64,000 nt of DNA from CAZSSM01 sp964609385 (GTDB lineage: Bacteria; Planctomycetota; Planctomycetia; Isosphaerales; Isosphaeraceae), in assembly GCA_964609385.1 (NCBI GenBank), contig CAZSSM010000002.1:121053-185052 (forward strand), read 5' to 3'. The notes under the pieces are model-generated. The model made no database searches and was not told where the DNA came from. It was given only the letters and a program-made list of their open reading frames with translations. Of this stretch, positions 1 through 9,067 are shown one piece after another (within the stretch, counting starts at the first letter, position 1; each line of letters starts with the position of its first letter). The translations under genes and the position numbers were made by a program.

Positions 1-2
1 TG

Positions 3-590
3 ATTAGAATTTCTTTGAAGTATCCAAATTCAAATCTGGGTGCCGAAGGCACTGATGGGGTCGTATCGATCAATCGTTTAGAAGATTCCAGGTTTCCTGT
101 GTTTGCTGCCGGTGTCCCTGCACCTTCAGGTGCCGGTTCTAACGAAGAAATCGACGTCCCTCGGTTGGTTTGTCGCAGTCTCAATTTCGGCGCAGGAGAT
201 CCACTTAGATTTACAGCGACCCCTCTCGTTAAAAGATTCGATACCAGTAGCCAACTGGTTCGATTTAGTAATATTGGTATATCATTCAATAACGGGGTTC
301 CCGATCGAAGCGAGCTTTCTCCCCTTGCTGATCGTCTAAATGACATGTCAAGCTGTGGAGAATCTTATCTCATCAATGTGATCGAACACGGCCCAAGGCA
401 GTATTTACTCCCGGTAACATTCGCGTACTCTCGGAGTGCAAGTGCATCGCCTCCTACTATTTCACCCGACAATATTGATACAATTCGGATATCAATGAGA
501 TACCCTGATTCTAACGAATATGGTGGTGGTAAAGATGGGATCATCCCGATCTTTCCCCTCGAACGCACAGGGCTTCCTCTGGCACCTTGA
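3..590 (+). CDS. Unknown protein with long internal repeat, 3' end only
   Basis: The frame is open to the left window edge, so only the last 195 or so residues are visible and the true start lies outside. I do not recognise the family. The fragment contains two copies of a motif of the form IRIS-x-x-YP-x-SN, followed by a Gly/Asp-rich loop, DG, and a hydrophobic LE-x-x-x-x-P ending; they start at bases 3 and 483, exactly 160 residues apart, and the second copy forms the C-terminus. This suggests a protein of tandem domains of about 160 residues, possibly extracellular or pseudopilin-like, but that is a guess. The stretch is visibly more AT-rich than the following genes, which may mean recent acquisition. 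The stop is TGA at 588. Confidence 0.6.
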   Translation: MRISLKYPNSNLGAEGTDGVVSINRLEDSRFPVFAAGVPAPSGAGSNEEIDVPRLVCRSLNFGAGDPLRFTATPLVKRFDTSSQLVRFSNIGISFNNGVPDRSELSPLADRLNDMSSCGESYLINVIEHGPRQYLLPVTFAYSRSASASPPTISPDNIDTIRISMRYPDSNEYGGGKDGIIPIFPLERTGLPLAP

Positions 591-746
591 GCTAAGTCAC
601 CCGTTAACTCTCGATTCGATCCGGAAAGCCTATCCGTCCAAAGTTGTTTTAGAAACTTGAGGATTCGGAACGTCTTGTTTTTAATTTTAAAAAATCGATA
701 TGAGTTGCATAAAATTACTGAGTCAATGATTGTGATTTTCTAAATT
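591..746. other. AT-rich convergent intergenic spacer
   Basis: The spacer lies between two convergent genes and is strongly AT-rich from about 670 to 750. It includes a short T/A inverted repeat near 676-691 (TTTTTA, loop ATTT, TAAAAA) that could assist transcription termination on either strand. No gene is seen. Confidence 0.4.
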
Positions 747-3700
747 TTAATTAGAAGGTTGACGTTCGGCGAGATCAGATGATTGCTCAAACGAGCGTTC
801 CCAGAAAGACATGACCTCGTCGACCATCAGTCGCATTTGAAGTTGGGCCGACTTCGCCTGAATCGCCAACTCGCGAGCGATCTCCCGAAGATCGCTCGCC
901 TCTCCAGAACGGCCTTGGAGACGTCGAGCTATGGCCTGGATGAAGATCAACTCGGCGCACTTTAAAATCGCCTCAGAATCGTCCGAATTCAATCTAAGTT
1001 GATTTGTGGCCTGAGATAAACCAATCCCCGCGTCGGCGACCGCTCCTTCGAATTCTCCGAGGCTCAGGCGAATCTGACCTCGAACCTGATGAGCCAGTGC
1101 ATTGGTTGAGCGGATCGGGATCCAGTCGGGGTTCTGCACCACAAGTCTATCGATCGCCTCAACGGCATGATCGCTCTCCGAGAGCATGTTGATCAGCTCA
1201 GGACGACTGTGATCGCTGATTCCATCCCCAAATTGTGCCTGAACGAAACGAATCCGCGAAACCGTTTGCGAGTGCAGGGCCGTGAGATTGTCCGGTTCAG
1301 TGGCCAAAATCTCCTCGGTAAGGTCGAGAGCTTTTCGAGCCACTTCCTTCGCGTCATTGTGGCGCCCGATTTTGCGGAATGCCCGAGACGTGTTGTTCAG
1401 GATTTTCACGAACAAGAAACGCAAAGAATCCGCGCTCCTCGGACCTGTCGCGACCGACTCGAGGCTGTCGATGGCAGAGCGACAGAGTTCGGCGGCCTCC
1501 CGATGCCGGCCGTAGCGATGGAAGACCAGAGCTTTCAAGGCTTCGCTGGTGGCCAGAATGAGTTCGGCATTCTTACGGACATCCGCTGGTCCGTCTGGAA
1601 CAACAAGCGGCTGAAGCACTTCGTCAGCCCGATCGAAGAACGTCTCGGCTGCTTCAAACTCTAATGTGGCCAACTCGTTCGCTCCGGCATCGTTGAGCAC
1701 CATGGCCAAATAGATCCGGTCGAGCGCGATTCCTTGGGGGGAATCGATCATTTTCGAAAGATTCCTGATGGCCTCGTCGTAGATCGCTTGGGCTTGATCG
1801 TTGAGGCCGGTCAGGCGATGGGCGTTGGCTTGTTCGCGGAGGTCGCGGATCAGTTCGCGCTTCAAAGCTGGACTGTCAGGGTATCGATCCATCAAATCGC
1901 GGTCGAGTTGGACCACGATATCGGCCACTTTCCGACGGACTGCGTCACTCCGTGGGACATTGGCCAAGTCGGTTTCGACGATCGTTCGGGCCTCTCGGTT
2001 GGCGTCTCGAGCAATCTCTAAGTTTTTGAGGGCACGTTGCTCGGCATCGCGAGCAATTTTCAGATTGTTGAGGGCGCGCTGCCCGGCATTGCGAGCGATC
2101 CTCAGGTTGTCGAGGGCGCGTTGTTCGGCTCCGAGGGCATTGCTCTTCTCGAACTGGATGTCCTCGATGTAGCGGGCCGTCCCCACGGCTCCGACCAGTC
2201 CGAAGGCGATCAGGGCCACGGCGGCGACGGCCATGCCGGTCACCAACGGTCGGTGTCGCCGCCCCCAACGACCCAGTCGGACCGGGAAGGGATCGCGGTG
2301 GATTTGCACCGGCTCGTCGGCGAGCCAGCGCTCGAGGTCCTCAGCGAACGCCTTGGCCGACTGGTAGCGATCGTCCCGCTCCTTCTCCATCGCCTTCAGA
2401 CAGATCGCCTCGAGCGCGGGGGGGATCGACGGCTTGATCGAGCGTGGGGCGGGGAACTGACACACCTTGGCGGCTTTGAGGATGTTCAGAAAGTCCTCTC
2501 CAAGATAAGGGGACTGGTTGGTCAGTGCTTTGTACAGAATCGCTCCCAGGGCAAAGATGTCGCTGCGATCGTCGACTTGGTCGGGCAGGCCGCGAGCCTG
2601 TTCGGGAGACATGTAGTAGATCGTGCCTCGGAGCTCGCCTTGGAGAGTGGCCCACCGCGTCTCATCAGTGTTTCGAAGGGTTTCCAGGATCTCGTCGTGC
2701 AGATCGGAGAATCTCGACTCGGCCGGGGAGTCGCCCTCGATCGTGTCTTCGAGTCCGTCTCTACAGGTCTCGGCGGTGACGTGCGGTTGATCGATCCTTA
2801 AATCACAGACGATCCGCTTGGCTAATCCCCAGTCGAGCACGATCGTTTCGCTGAAGCGACCGATCTTGATATTGGACGGCTTGAGATCTCGATGGATGAC
2901 CCCCTGGTCATGGGCATAGGCGATCGTCTCGGCCACCGAGATGACGTTGCCGAGCAGCTTGCGGAATTCGAGGCGATCCCAAGGCCTCGTCTGGTCGCCG
3001 AACTGCTTGTGAAACTGGCCGATCACCTTGGAGAGCGTCTCGCCCTCGACGAATCGCATGGTGTAAAAGGACCGGCCTTCATGATTACGCCCGAGGCTGT
3101 AGATCGGAGGGACGCCTGGATGTGAGAGCTGACCGGTGATCGTCGCTTCGCGTTTGAGGGCCACCTCCTGCATCGGGCCGGTTTTGTCGGAGCGGACCTT
3201 CTTCAGCGCGACGTGACGGTTGAGTTCCCGGTCACGGGCCCAGTAGATCTCACCGAGACCTCCCCGGTTGTAGAACGATCGGATCACATACCGCTCCGCC
3301 TGGGCCACACGATCCGGCTCGCGATTCGTCGGGGAATGAGACACTTGAACCCACTTCGGATCGATCGGGGTCTTGTCCTGCCCGGCGGGCGAGCTGTTAC
3401 TGAGCATCACCTCCTGGACCATCGGTCTGGTGTCCGAGCCGTTCGGCTTGCCGGACTCGACCAGGTCGTCGGCCAATTGGGGACGGAAGAGGGGGATCTC
3501 CTTGTGCAAGGGGTCGATCAGGTCACCGAAACGACCGCGGTACTCCTGGATATCGGTCGGCTCGCCGACGGCGGCCCGGCGCTGGACCTCAATCTCAATG
3601 AGGGCGCGGATCACGTTGGTTGGGAAGACGCCGCTCATCAGCGCCAGGAACTGCTCGACGGTCGGCCGCTCTCCACTGTCCCAAACCTCGCGATACCGGT

Positions 3701-3770
3701 TCTGGAGGGATTCGATCAGGCTGGCGGACCAGTAGTCGGTCGAGAAGTCATTGGCGGAGGTGCTGGGCAT
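747..3770 (-). CDS. Membrane Ser/Thr protein kinase with TPR-like C-terminal domain
   Basis: This is a 1007-residue Hanks-type kinase that presumably phosphorylates proteins at the membrane in response to a signal read by its C-terminal half. An N-terminal region of about 150 residues precedes the kinase domain (about 154-495), which has a Gly loop GGLGEIY, Lys in VALKKV, HRDLKPSN, DWG in place of DFG, and the SPE motif in YYMSPEQARG. Between DWG and that motif lies an unusually long, acidic insert of about 65 residues. A single membrane segment (about 511-532) follows, then a coiled-coil stretch made of three 14-residue repeats, then a long TPR-like helical region. The start was set at the ATG at 3770 because GAGGGAG lies just upstream; the frame extends 39 residues further without support. 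DWG kinases with TPR tails are common in planctomycetes. The substrate is unknown. Confidence 0.9.
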   Translation of the reverse strand: MPSTSANDFSTDYWSASLIESLQNRYREVWDSGERPTVEQFLALMSGVFPTNVIRALIEIEVQRRAAVGEPTDIQEYRGRFGDLIDPLHKEIPLFRPQLADDLVESGKPNGSDTRPMVQEVMLSNSSPAGQDKTPIDPKWVQVSHSPTNREPDRVAQAERYVIRSFYNRGGLGEIYWARDRELNRHVALKKVRSDKTGPMQEVALKREATITGQLSHPGVPPIYSLGRNHEGRSFYTMRFVEGETLSKVIGQFHKQFGDQTRPWDRLEFRKLLGNVISVAETIAYAHDQGVIHRDLKPSNIKIGRFSETIVLDWGLAKRIVCDLRIDQPHVTAETCRDGLEDTIEGDSPAESRFSDLHDEILETLRNTDETRWATLQGELRGTIYYMSPEQARGLPDQVDDRSDIFALGAILYKALTNQSPYLGEDFLNILKAAKVCQFPAPRSIKPSIPPALEAICLKAMEKERDDRYQSAKAFAEDLERWLADEPVQIHRDPFPVRLGRWGRRHRPLVTGMAVAAVALIAFGLVGAVGTARYIEDIQFEKSNALGAEQRALDNLRIARNAGQRALNNLKIARDAEQRALKNLEIARDANREARTIVETDLANVPRSDAVRRKVADIVVQLDRDLMDRYPDSPALKRELIRDLREQANAHRLTGLNDQAQAIYDEAIRNLSKMIDSPQGIALDRIYLAMVLNDAGANELATLEFEAAETFFDRADEVLQPLVVPDGPADVRKNAELILATSEALKALVFHRYGRHREAAELCRSAIDSLESVATGPRSADSLRFLFVKILNNTSRAFRKIGRHNDAKEVARKALDLTEEILATEPDNLTALHSQTVSRIRFVQAQFGDGISDHSRPELINMLSESDHAVEAIDRLVVQNPDWIPIRSTNALAHQVRGQIRLSLGEFEGAVADAGIGLSQATNQLRLNSDDSEAILKCAELIFIQAIARRLQGRSGEASDLREIARELAIQAKSAQLQMRLMVDEVMSFWERSFEQSSDLAERQPSN
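1995..2125 (-). repeat. Three 42-bp in-frame tandem repeats in kinase gene
   Basis: The segment encodes three consecutive 14-residue units of the type AL-x-NL-x-IAR-x-A-x-QR immediately after the membrane segment of the kinase. The GAGGGC core recurs at 2028, 2070 and 2112, an exact 42-bp period. The units are helical and probably extend a juxtamembrane coiled coil. Copy number may vary between strains. Confidence 0.8.
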
Positions 3771-4228
3771 CGCGTCGCTCCCTCGGCTCGTCAGATCAGA
3801 TCGAATCAACCCATCCGTTCGCATGCAATCCGTGGATTGCGGCCACAACCTTGGATCAGTTTGACAGAAACGGTCAGAAAAGCACAAGAGCCTACCAGAT
3901 CAGTCGATCTCGGCGACAGGGTGTCTCTCATTTGTTTCGATCATGGTTGGGATGGTCGGTTCGGCTCACGTAACGGCTCCGAGGCTCGGCAGGAATCGAC
4001 CGGTTCGGTGGATTGCGCAGATCAATCTTACTGGGTTGCCTGTGCCGAATTTCGGGTGTCTCGGCGATTTCCCTGGTTGGACGGGGGATTCGAATCGGGG
4101 AAGATTTCGGAAAAGGGAGGGACGAAAAGGGGCAATATTTCGGGATCGTTGGGGAATAGCCTTGCGATTCGGGCTCACCGCCGGACGGGGATCCGATTTC
4201 GGGCACTTTGGGGAGGGAGAAACAGACG
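3771..4228. other. Divergent intergenic region, no gene seen
   Basis: The region separates the minus-strand kinase from the plus-strand flotillin locus and should hold both promoters. A purine-rich tract lies at about 4095-4132. I could not pick out a convincing -35/-10 pair, and the open frames here have no recognisable protein features. Confidence 0.4.
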
Positions 4229-4894
4229 ATGCTGACGGTCTTTTGGATCTGCGCGGGTATCGGAGGGCTGTTCTTGATTCTCCAGGTCGCTCTGGCGTTG
4301 TTCGGTTTCGGTGGCGACTCCAGCGACCTGGGAGACATCGGGGAAGCGACCGATCTCTCCGACGGCGGCGACCCGGGCAATCCGTCCGACGAAGGGGGCG
4401 AGGGAGACTCGCATGACCAGGCCTGGACGCGATACATCTCGGTGCAGGCGGCGGTGACGTTCCTGGCCTTCTTCGGCGGGGGCGGCATCTCCGCGCTGGA
4501 GTTGGGTCTGAGCCCAGCCTTCGCGGTGCTGGTCGGGTTCCTGCTGGGCGTCGGGGCGGTCTACGCGGCCACCGAGCTGTTCGCCAGCCTCCGAAAGCTC
4601 AACGCCGACGGCTCGTTGCGGGTCGCCAACGCGGTCGGCGCCTCCGGCCGAGTTTACCTGCGTGTCCCGGGTGGAAACGCCGGCCAGGGCAAGGTGACCG
4701 TGACCGTCCAGGGACGGACCACCGAGATGGCCGCGCGGACGCAGGGGCCCGATCTGCCGACCGGCTCGACGGTCCGCGTGGTCCGGCTGGTCGACTCGTC
4801 GACCGTTGAGGTCGCGGCCGTCGCCGACGAGCCGGTCGAGGACCGTGAGTCCAAGCTTGAAGCGCCGACGCCAACTCACGCGATTGAGAGATGA
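4229..4894 (+). CDS. NfeD-like membrane protein of flotillin locus
   Basis: This 221-residue protein begins with a hydrophobic segment (about residues 4-27), followed by an acidic Gly/Asp-rich linker and further hydrophobic segments (about residues 75-120). The C-terminal 90 residues form a beta-rich, OB-fold-like domain with the pattern VG-x-x-G-x-V and TGSTVRVV, typical of NfeD/YuaF/YqiJ proteins. These proteins are known partners of flotillins, and a flotillin gene lies two genes downstream, which supports the call. The start at ATG 4229 follows GGAGGGAG; a TTG 21 bases upstream is also in frame but less likely. The charged tail after the OB domain is probably disordered. Confidence 0.8.
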   Translation: MLTVFWICAGIGGLFLILQVALALFGFGGDSSDLGDIGEATDLSDGGDPGNPSDEGGEGDSHDQAWTRYISVQAAVTFLAFFGGGGISALELGLSPAFAVLVGFLLGVGAVYAATELFASLRKLNADGSLRVANAVGASGRVYLRVPGGNAGQGKVTVTVQGRTTEMAARTQGPDLPTGSTVRVVRLVDSSTVEVAAVADEPVEDRESKLEAPTPTHAIER

Positions 4895-4970
4895 TATCAG
4901 ACGCCCTTTGAGATATTCCGATGCTTCGCCATCCACAATATCCGCATCCCCATCGAGGAGATTTCGCATC

Positions 4971-5216
4971 ATGAACGACACACCGGAATACGCGGTGGGC
5001 TGGCTGACCTTGGCGATGATCAACGCCGGATTGGCCCAAGGCAAGAACCATTCGGGCCTGTTCTGGTTCCTGATCTCGTTGCTGTTCGGGCCGATCGCGA
5101 CGTTCGTCCTGGTCGCCTTCATGGCGAAGCGCCCGGACCCCACCTGGTCCGACGAGCAGGACGACGCGAAGCCCCGATACTCCGACAAGCCCGACTCGGA
5201 ACGACTGATCGGATGA
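4971..5216 (+). CDS. Small membrane protein between NfeD-like and flotillin genes
   Basis: This is an 81-residue protein with two hydrophobic stretches (about residues 8-22 and 28-50) and a charged, Asp/Lys-rich C-terminal tail. The segment SGLFWFLISLLFGPIATF resembles short membrane proteins that carry a glycine-proline kink between helices. The ATG at 4971 follows GAGGAG with suitable spacing; the longer frame from 4806 overlaps the upstream gene in another frame and is not supported. It lies 76 bases after the NfeD-like gene and 136 before the flotillin gene, so it probably belongs to the same transcript. The function is unknown; a role in membrane microdomains is suggested by position only. 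Confidence 0.7.
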   Translation: MNDTPEYAVGWLTLAMINAGLAQGKNHSGLFWFLISLLFGPIATFVLVAFMAKRPDPTWSDEQDDAKPRYSDKPDSERLIG

Positions 5217-5352
5217 CCCGACGACCCACCACCATCGCGGAGCTACCTGGTCGCGTGGTCCCCCTTGGTCCAACACCCTAACGATCCGTCGCGACGGCAC
5301 TCGTCGGATTGACGTCCTCGCCGACGCGGCTCTTCCAGAAAGGACCTGATCG

Positions 5353-7083
5353 ATGCCTGACTCGTTCTGGACGCCGTTCCCGATCTTGATCGGTGAAGCT
5401 TCATTACCCGTCGATGACCTACCTCTCGGGCCGATCTTGACCGTCATGTTCAGCCTTGCCGTCATCATCTCATTTGTCTTGATGGCGGCTCGGTGTTATA
5501 AGCGGTGCCCGTCCAACAGGATCCTGGTCAAGTGGGGGGTCCGGAACCGGGATCGGACGGCCAAGACGATCCACGGTGGCGGGGAACTGGTGCTGCCGGT
5601 GGTCCAGGACTACGCCTACCTGAGCCTGGAGCCGATCCAAATCGAGATCCCGCTCCGAGGCGCGTTGTCGGCCGAGAACATCCGGGTCAACGTGCCGAGC
5701 GTCTTCACCGTGGCCATCGGCAGCGAGCCGGAGATCGTTCAGAACGCCGCGATCCGCCTGCTGGGGCTCAACCAGGGCGAGATCAGCGGTCAGGCCAGCG
5801 ACATCATCTTCGGCCAACTCCGCCAAGTCATCGCCTCGATGAACATTGAGGAGATCAACCGCGACCGCGAGAAGTTCCTCTCCAACATCCAGGAATCGCT
5901 GGAGCCCGAGCTGAGGAAGGTCGGCCTGGTGTTGATCAACGTCAACATCACCGACCTGACCGACGACTCCGGCTACATCGAGGCGATCGGGCGCAAGGCC
6001 GCCAGCGCAGCGATCCAGCAGGCCGAGATCGACGTGGCCGAGCAGCAGAAGCGTGGGTCGATCGGCGTGGCCAAGGCGAAGCAAGAGCAGGCCATCGAAG
6101 TGGCCAACTACGAGAAGAGCCGCGAGATCGGGACCCGGACCGCCCAGCAAGAGCAGACCGTCCGGATCGCCGAACTCCGGAAGCTCGAGGAGATCGGGAC
6201 CAAGACGGCCGAGCAGGAACAGGCCATTCAGGTGGCCGAGCTGCAAAAGACCGAGCAGATCGGGGTCGAGTCGTCCCAGTTCGAACAGCAGGCGCAGATC
6301 AAGCAGGCCGAGCGCGATATGCGGATCCAACTGGCCGATGCCAATGCCCAGGCGATCACCGGCGAGAACACCTCGCAGGCCGTCATCGCCTCCAGCGAGG
6401 CCGACCTCAAAGAGCGCGCCTCGGAGGCCTATCAGCGTGGTGAGACCCGCAAGCGCGAGGCCGAGGCGGCCGTCATCGAGGCCCAGTACCGCGCCCAGGC
6501 CAAGGCCGCCCTGGCCCAGGCCGAGAAGGTCGAGGCCGAGCAGCGCGCCGAGCTCGAGGCCCGCGCCAAGGCCGAGAAGGCCCGCGCCATCGTCGACGCC
6601 GAAGCCCGCGCTGAGACCCAACGGCTCGAGGCCCAGGGTGAGGCCGACGCCCTTTACGCCAAGCTCGAGGCCGAGGCCCGTGGCCAGTACGAAATCCTCG
6701 CCAAGAAAGCCGACGGACTCAAGGCCATCGTCAAGTCCTGCGGCGGATCGCAAGAGGCCTTCCAACTGCTCATGCTCGAGCACATCGAAGGGCTCTCGCA
6801 GACTGCCGCCCAGGCCATCTCCAACATCAAGTTCGACAAGGTCATCGTCTGGGAGAACGGCGGGACCGACGGCCAAGGCGCCACCGCCGGCTTCCTCCAA
6901 AACATGGCCAAGACCCTGCCCCCGATGCTCCAGATCATGCAGGACATCGGCGGCGTCCAGATGCCCGAATACTTCGGCAAGATGGTCGGACAGGCCGAAC
7001 CGGACGACGAGGAAGCCCACGTCACCACCAACGGCGCCACGACCGTTCCGGTCGATCCCGACGAGCATCCGGAGACGACCTGA
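5353..7083 (+). CDS. Flotillin-like SPFH-domain protein
   Basis: This 576-residue protein has an N-terminal membrane anchor (about residues 30-47), then an SPFH/band-7 domain (about 55-220), then a long Ala/Glu/Lys/Gln-rich coiled coil (about 220-460) and a C-terminal region with VIVWENGG and a Pro/acidic tail. Flotillins assemble into membrane scaffolds and affect signalling and membrane fluidity. The coiled coil opens with four clean 22-residue repeats (238-325). The start ATG follows AAAGGA. With the NfeD-like and small membrane genes upstream it forms a locus comparable to yuaF-floT of Bacillus or yqiJ-yqiK of E. coli, but with an additional small protein. The family assignment is firm; the client proteins are unknown. 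Confidence 0.92.
   Translation: MPDSFWTPFPILIGEASLPVDDLPLGPILTVMFSLAVIISFVLMAARCYKRCPSNRILVKWGVRNRDRTAKTIHGGGELVLPVVQDYAYLSLEPIQIEIPLRGALSAENIRVNVPSVFTVAIGSEPEIVQNAAIRLLGLNQGEISGQASDIIFGQLRQVIASMNIEEINRDREKFLSNIQESLEPELRKVGLVLINVNITDLTDDSGYIEAIGRKAASAAIQQAEIDVAEQQKRGSIGVAKAKQEQAIEVANYEKSREIGTRTAQQEQTVRIAELRKLEEIGTKTAEQEQAIQVAELQKTEQIGVESSQFEQQAQIKQAERDMRIQLADANAQAITGENTSQAVIASSEADLKERASEAYQRGETRKREAEAAVIEAQYRAQAKAALAQAEKVEAEQRAELEARAKAEKARAIVDAEARAETQRLEAQGEADALYAKLEAEARGQYEILAKKADGLKAIVKSCGGSQEAFQLLMLEHIEGLSQTAAQAISNIKFDKVIVWENGGTDGQGATAGFLQNMAKTLPPMLQIMQDIGGVQMPEYFGKMVGQAEPDDEEAHVTTNGATTVPVDPDEHPETT
6064..6327 (+). repeat. Four 66-bp repeats encoding flotillin coiled coil
   Basis: Four successive 22-residue units each begin with Gly and end with Ile, with the pattern G-x-x-x-x-x-x-EQ-x-x-x-x-x-x-x-x-x-x-x-x-I. 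The DNA has diverged, but the length is kept exactly. The period (three heptads plus one residue) would give a slightly over-wound coiled coil. Confidence 0.8.
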
Positions 7084-7276
7084 TCCAGACGATCGATCCG
7101 GTCGGGAACCACCTCGATCGACGCCTTCGGCCCCTCGACATCGACCCGATCCGACTCGTTCCGGCCCGTCGGTCGGGTTAGGATGGAGATCGTCGGACCG
7201 TTGAGCCGGAGGCGTCAACGGGGATGCCTCACTCATCAACGGTCGAGGATCGTTTCACGGATGGGAGACCTGCTCG

Positions 7277-7819
7277 ATGGCGACCGCCGCCCCACCAAGG
7301 ATGACCGCCGAACAGTTCGGGGCGAGGCCCGATCCGGGCCATCCCGAGGAGTTGGTCCGGGGGAGGATCGTCCCGATGCCACCGCCGAACCGACGTCATG
7401 GGCAAGTTTGTGGTCAGGCCTATTTCTTAATTCGACAGTATGTCGATCAACATGTCTTAAGCAATGACTCCGGGATCATCACCGAACGCGACCCCGACAC
7501 GGTCCGGGGCGCGGACGTGGCCTACTACAGCTACGACCGACTGCCGAAGGGGCCGCTCCCCTCGTCCTATGGGCCGGAAGTCCCCGAGCTGGTCGTCGAG
7601 GTCCGTTCCCCCAGTGACCGCTGGCCGGACGTGCTGGCCAAGGTCACGGAGTATCTCCAAGCTGGGGTCCTGGTTGTTCTCGTCCTCGACCCCGAGTCGG
7701 GTTCGGCTCACCTCTACTCCGCCGAAGATCCCCCGAGGATTCTTCGGGAGGACGACGAGTTGACCCTGCCCGACCTCCTGGGCAACGTCCGGATCCCCGT
7801 CGGGCGATTCTTCGACTGA
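7277..7819 (+). CDS. Uma2 family (DUF820) restriction-endonuclease-fold protein
   Basis: This 180-residue protein matches the Uma2 group of PD-(D/E)XK-fold proteins, which are abundant in planctomycetes and cyanobacteria and whose biological role is unresolved. Visible signs are the N-terminal MTAEQF segment, LVRGRIV, a histidine-rich turn RRHG, the acidic ADVAYYS strand, the core ELVVEVRSPSD, and the following K-x-x-EYLQAGV helix, which supplies the usual catalytic E/K set. The ATG at 7277 follows GGGAGA. The gene lies 193 bases downstream of the flotillin gene on the same strand but may be independent. It is full length for the family. Confidence 0.9.
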   Translation: MATAAPPRMTAEQFGARPDPGHPEELVRGRIVPMPPPNRRHGQVCGQAYFLIRQYVDQHVLSNDSGIITERDPDTVRGADVAYYSYDRLPKGPLPSSYGPEVPELVVEVRSPSDRWPDVLAKVTEYLQAGVLVVLVLDPESGSAHLYSAEDPPRILREDDELTLPDLLGNVRIPVGRFFD

Positions 7820-7947
7820 CGACGCTCAGACGACCGGCGTTGAGGTTATGATCGGGACAGGTCGGGCCGTCGGATCGGGTCTCATCTCGTGGGGTCGACC
7901 TCGATCAACGAATCGTCGAGTCGTGCCGAGGGCGGGGGCGTGGAACG

Positions 7948-8931
7948 ATGCGGCTGCTGATGACCGGGGGTTACGGGTGTATCGGGTCGTGGATCGCAAC
8001 GCGGCTGGTTGAGCGTGGGGATGAGGTCTGGATCTACGACCTGAAGCGCGACACGCACCGACTCGACTGGCTGCTGCGCCCCGAAGCTCAAGCGGGCGTC
8101 CATTTCCTGGCCGGCGACGTGACCGACCCCAATGCCTTGCGCGCGGCCGTCGAGCAGGTCGGGGCGACGCACCTGCTCCACCTGGCCGGCTTGCAGGTGC
8201 CCGTCTGTCGCGCCACGCCGATCGTCGGGGCGACCGTCAACGTGATCGGCACGTTGGCCGTCTTCGAAGTGGCCCGCGAACTGGGCGATCAGATCGCGCG
8301 GGTGGTCTACGCCAGTTCGGCCGCCGTCCACGGCCCAGCCGCCTCGCCGGTCGGCCAGCAGACACCCCCGTTGGGCGACGACGTCCCGTTGAAGCCGTCG
8401 ACCCACTACGGCGCCTTCAAGGTCTGCAACGAGCTGAACGCGCGGGTCTACTACCAGGACCATGGGATCTCGAGCGTGGGCCTTCGCCCCTGGACCGTCT
8501 ACGGGGTCGGGCGCGACTTCGGCGTCACCAGCGAGCCGACCACGGCGATCCTGGCCTCGGCGATGGGCCGGCCCTATGCGATCAGCTACGGCGGCTGGCA
8601 GGACTTCCAGTACGCCCGCGACGTGGCCGACACGTTCCTGTCCGCGCTCGAAGGACCGTTCCAAGGGGCCGCCGCGTTCAACGTCCGGGGGCACGTCGAG
8701 CCGATCGAGCGGTTCGTCGAGGCCCTGGAGTCGGTCGCGCCCGAAGCCATCGGCCGCGTCACCCACGGCGATCGCCAATTGCCGATCGCCCCCGACCTCG
8801 ACGACGAGGGGCTCCGCCTCGCCTTCCCCGACGTCCCCCGAACCCCGCTGGCCGAGGGCGTCGGTGAGACCTACCGGCGGTTCCGAACCCTCATCGAATC
8901 CGGTCAGATCGACGCGAGCGCGTTGAGCTGA
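7948..8931 (+). CDS. NAD-dependent epimerase/dehydratase (extended SDR)
   Basis: This 327-residue enzyme has an N-terminal TGGYGCIG dinucleotide-binding loop, an acidic residue after the second strand (YDLKRD), the ASSAAVHG strand with the catalytic Ser region, and YGAFKVCNE containing the YxxxK pair. The downstream RPWTVYG segment is typical of sugar-nucleotide epimerases and related extended SDRs. The substrate cannot be told from sequence; no sugar-biosynthesis genes are adjacent. It starts at ATG 7948 and ends shortly before the DUF4349 lipoprotein gene. Confidence 0.9.
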   Translation: MRLLMTGGYGCIGSWIATRLVERGDEVWIYDLKRDTHRLDWLLRPEAQAGVHFLAGDVTDPNALRAAVEQVGATHLLHLAGLQVPVCRATPIVGATVNVIGTLAVFEVARELGDQIARVVYASSAAVHGPAASPVGQQTPPLGDDVPLKPSTHYGAFKVCNELNARVYYQDHGISSVGLRPWTVYGVGRDFGVTSEPTTAILASAMGRPYAISYGGWQDFQYARDVADTFLSALEGPFQGAAAFNVRGHVEPIERFVEALESVAPEAIGRVTHGDRQLPIAPDLDDEGLRLAFPDVPRTPLAEGVGETYRRFRTLIESGQIDASALS

Positions 8932-9067
8932 AGTGAACGTACTTCCCAAAATCGACGTACATCACAGAAACAACCATGACCTCTTCCTAATCGGTTCGAT
9001 AATCGAGATCCGAAACGGTAGGGCACTTCCGGATTGCTCCATAGCCCCCAACGCAGGGAGAATCGCG

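Noticed and set aside
4083..4110. Gly-rich segment with GGATTCGAATCG considered as a tRNA T-arm
   Set aside because: No acceptor, D-arm or anticodon stems could be formed around it.
5470..7239. 589-residue minus-strand frame opposite the flotillin gene
   Set aside because: It consists of repetitive Leu/Gly/Asp-rich sequence that mirrors the flotillin coiled-coil repeats; it is a shadow frame.
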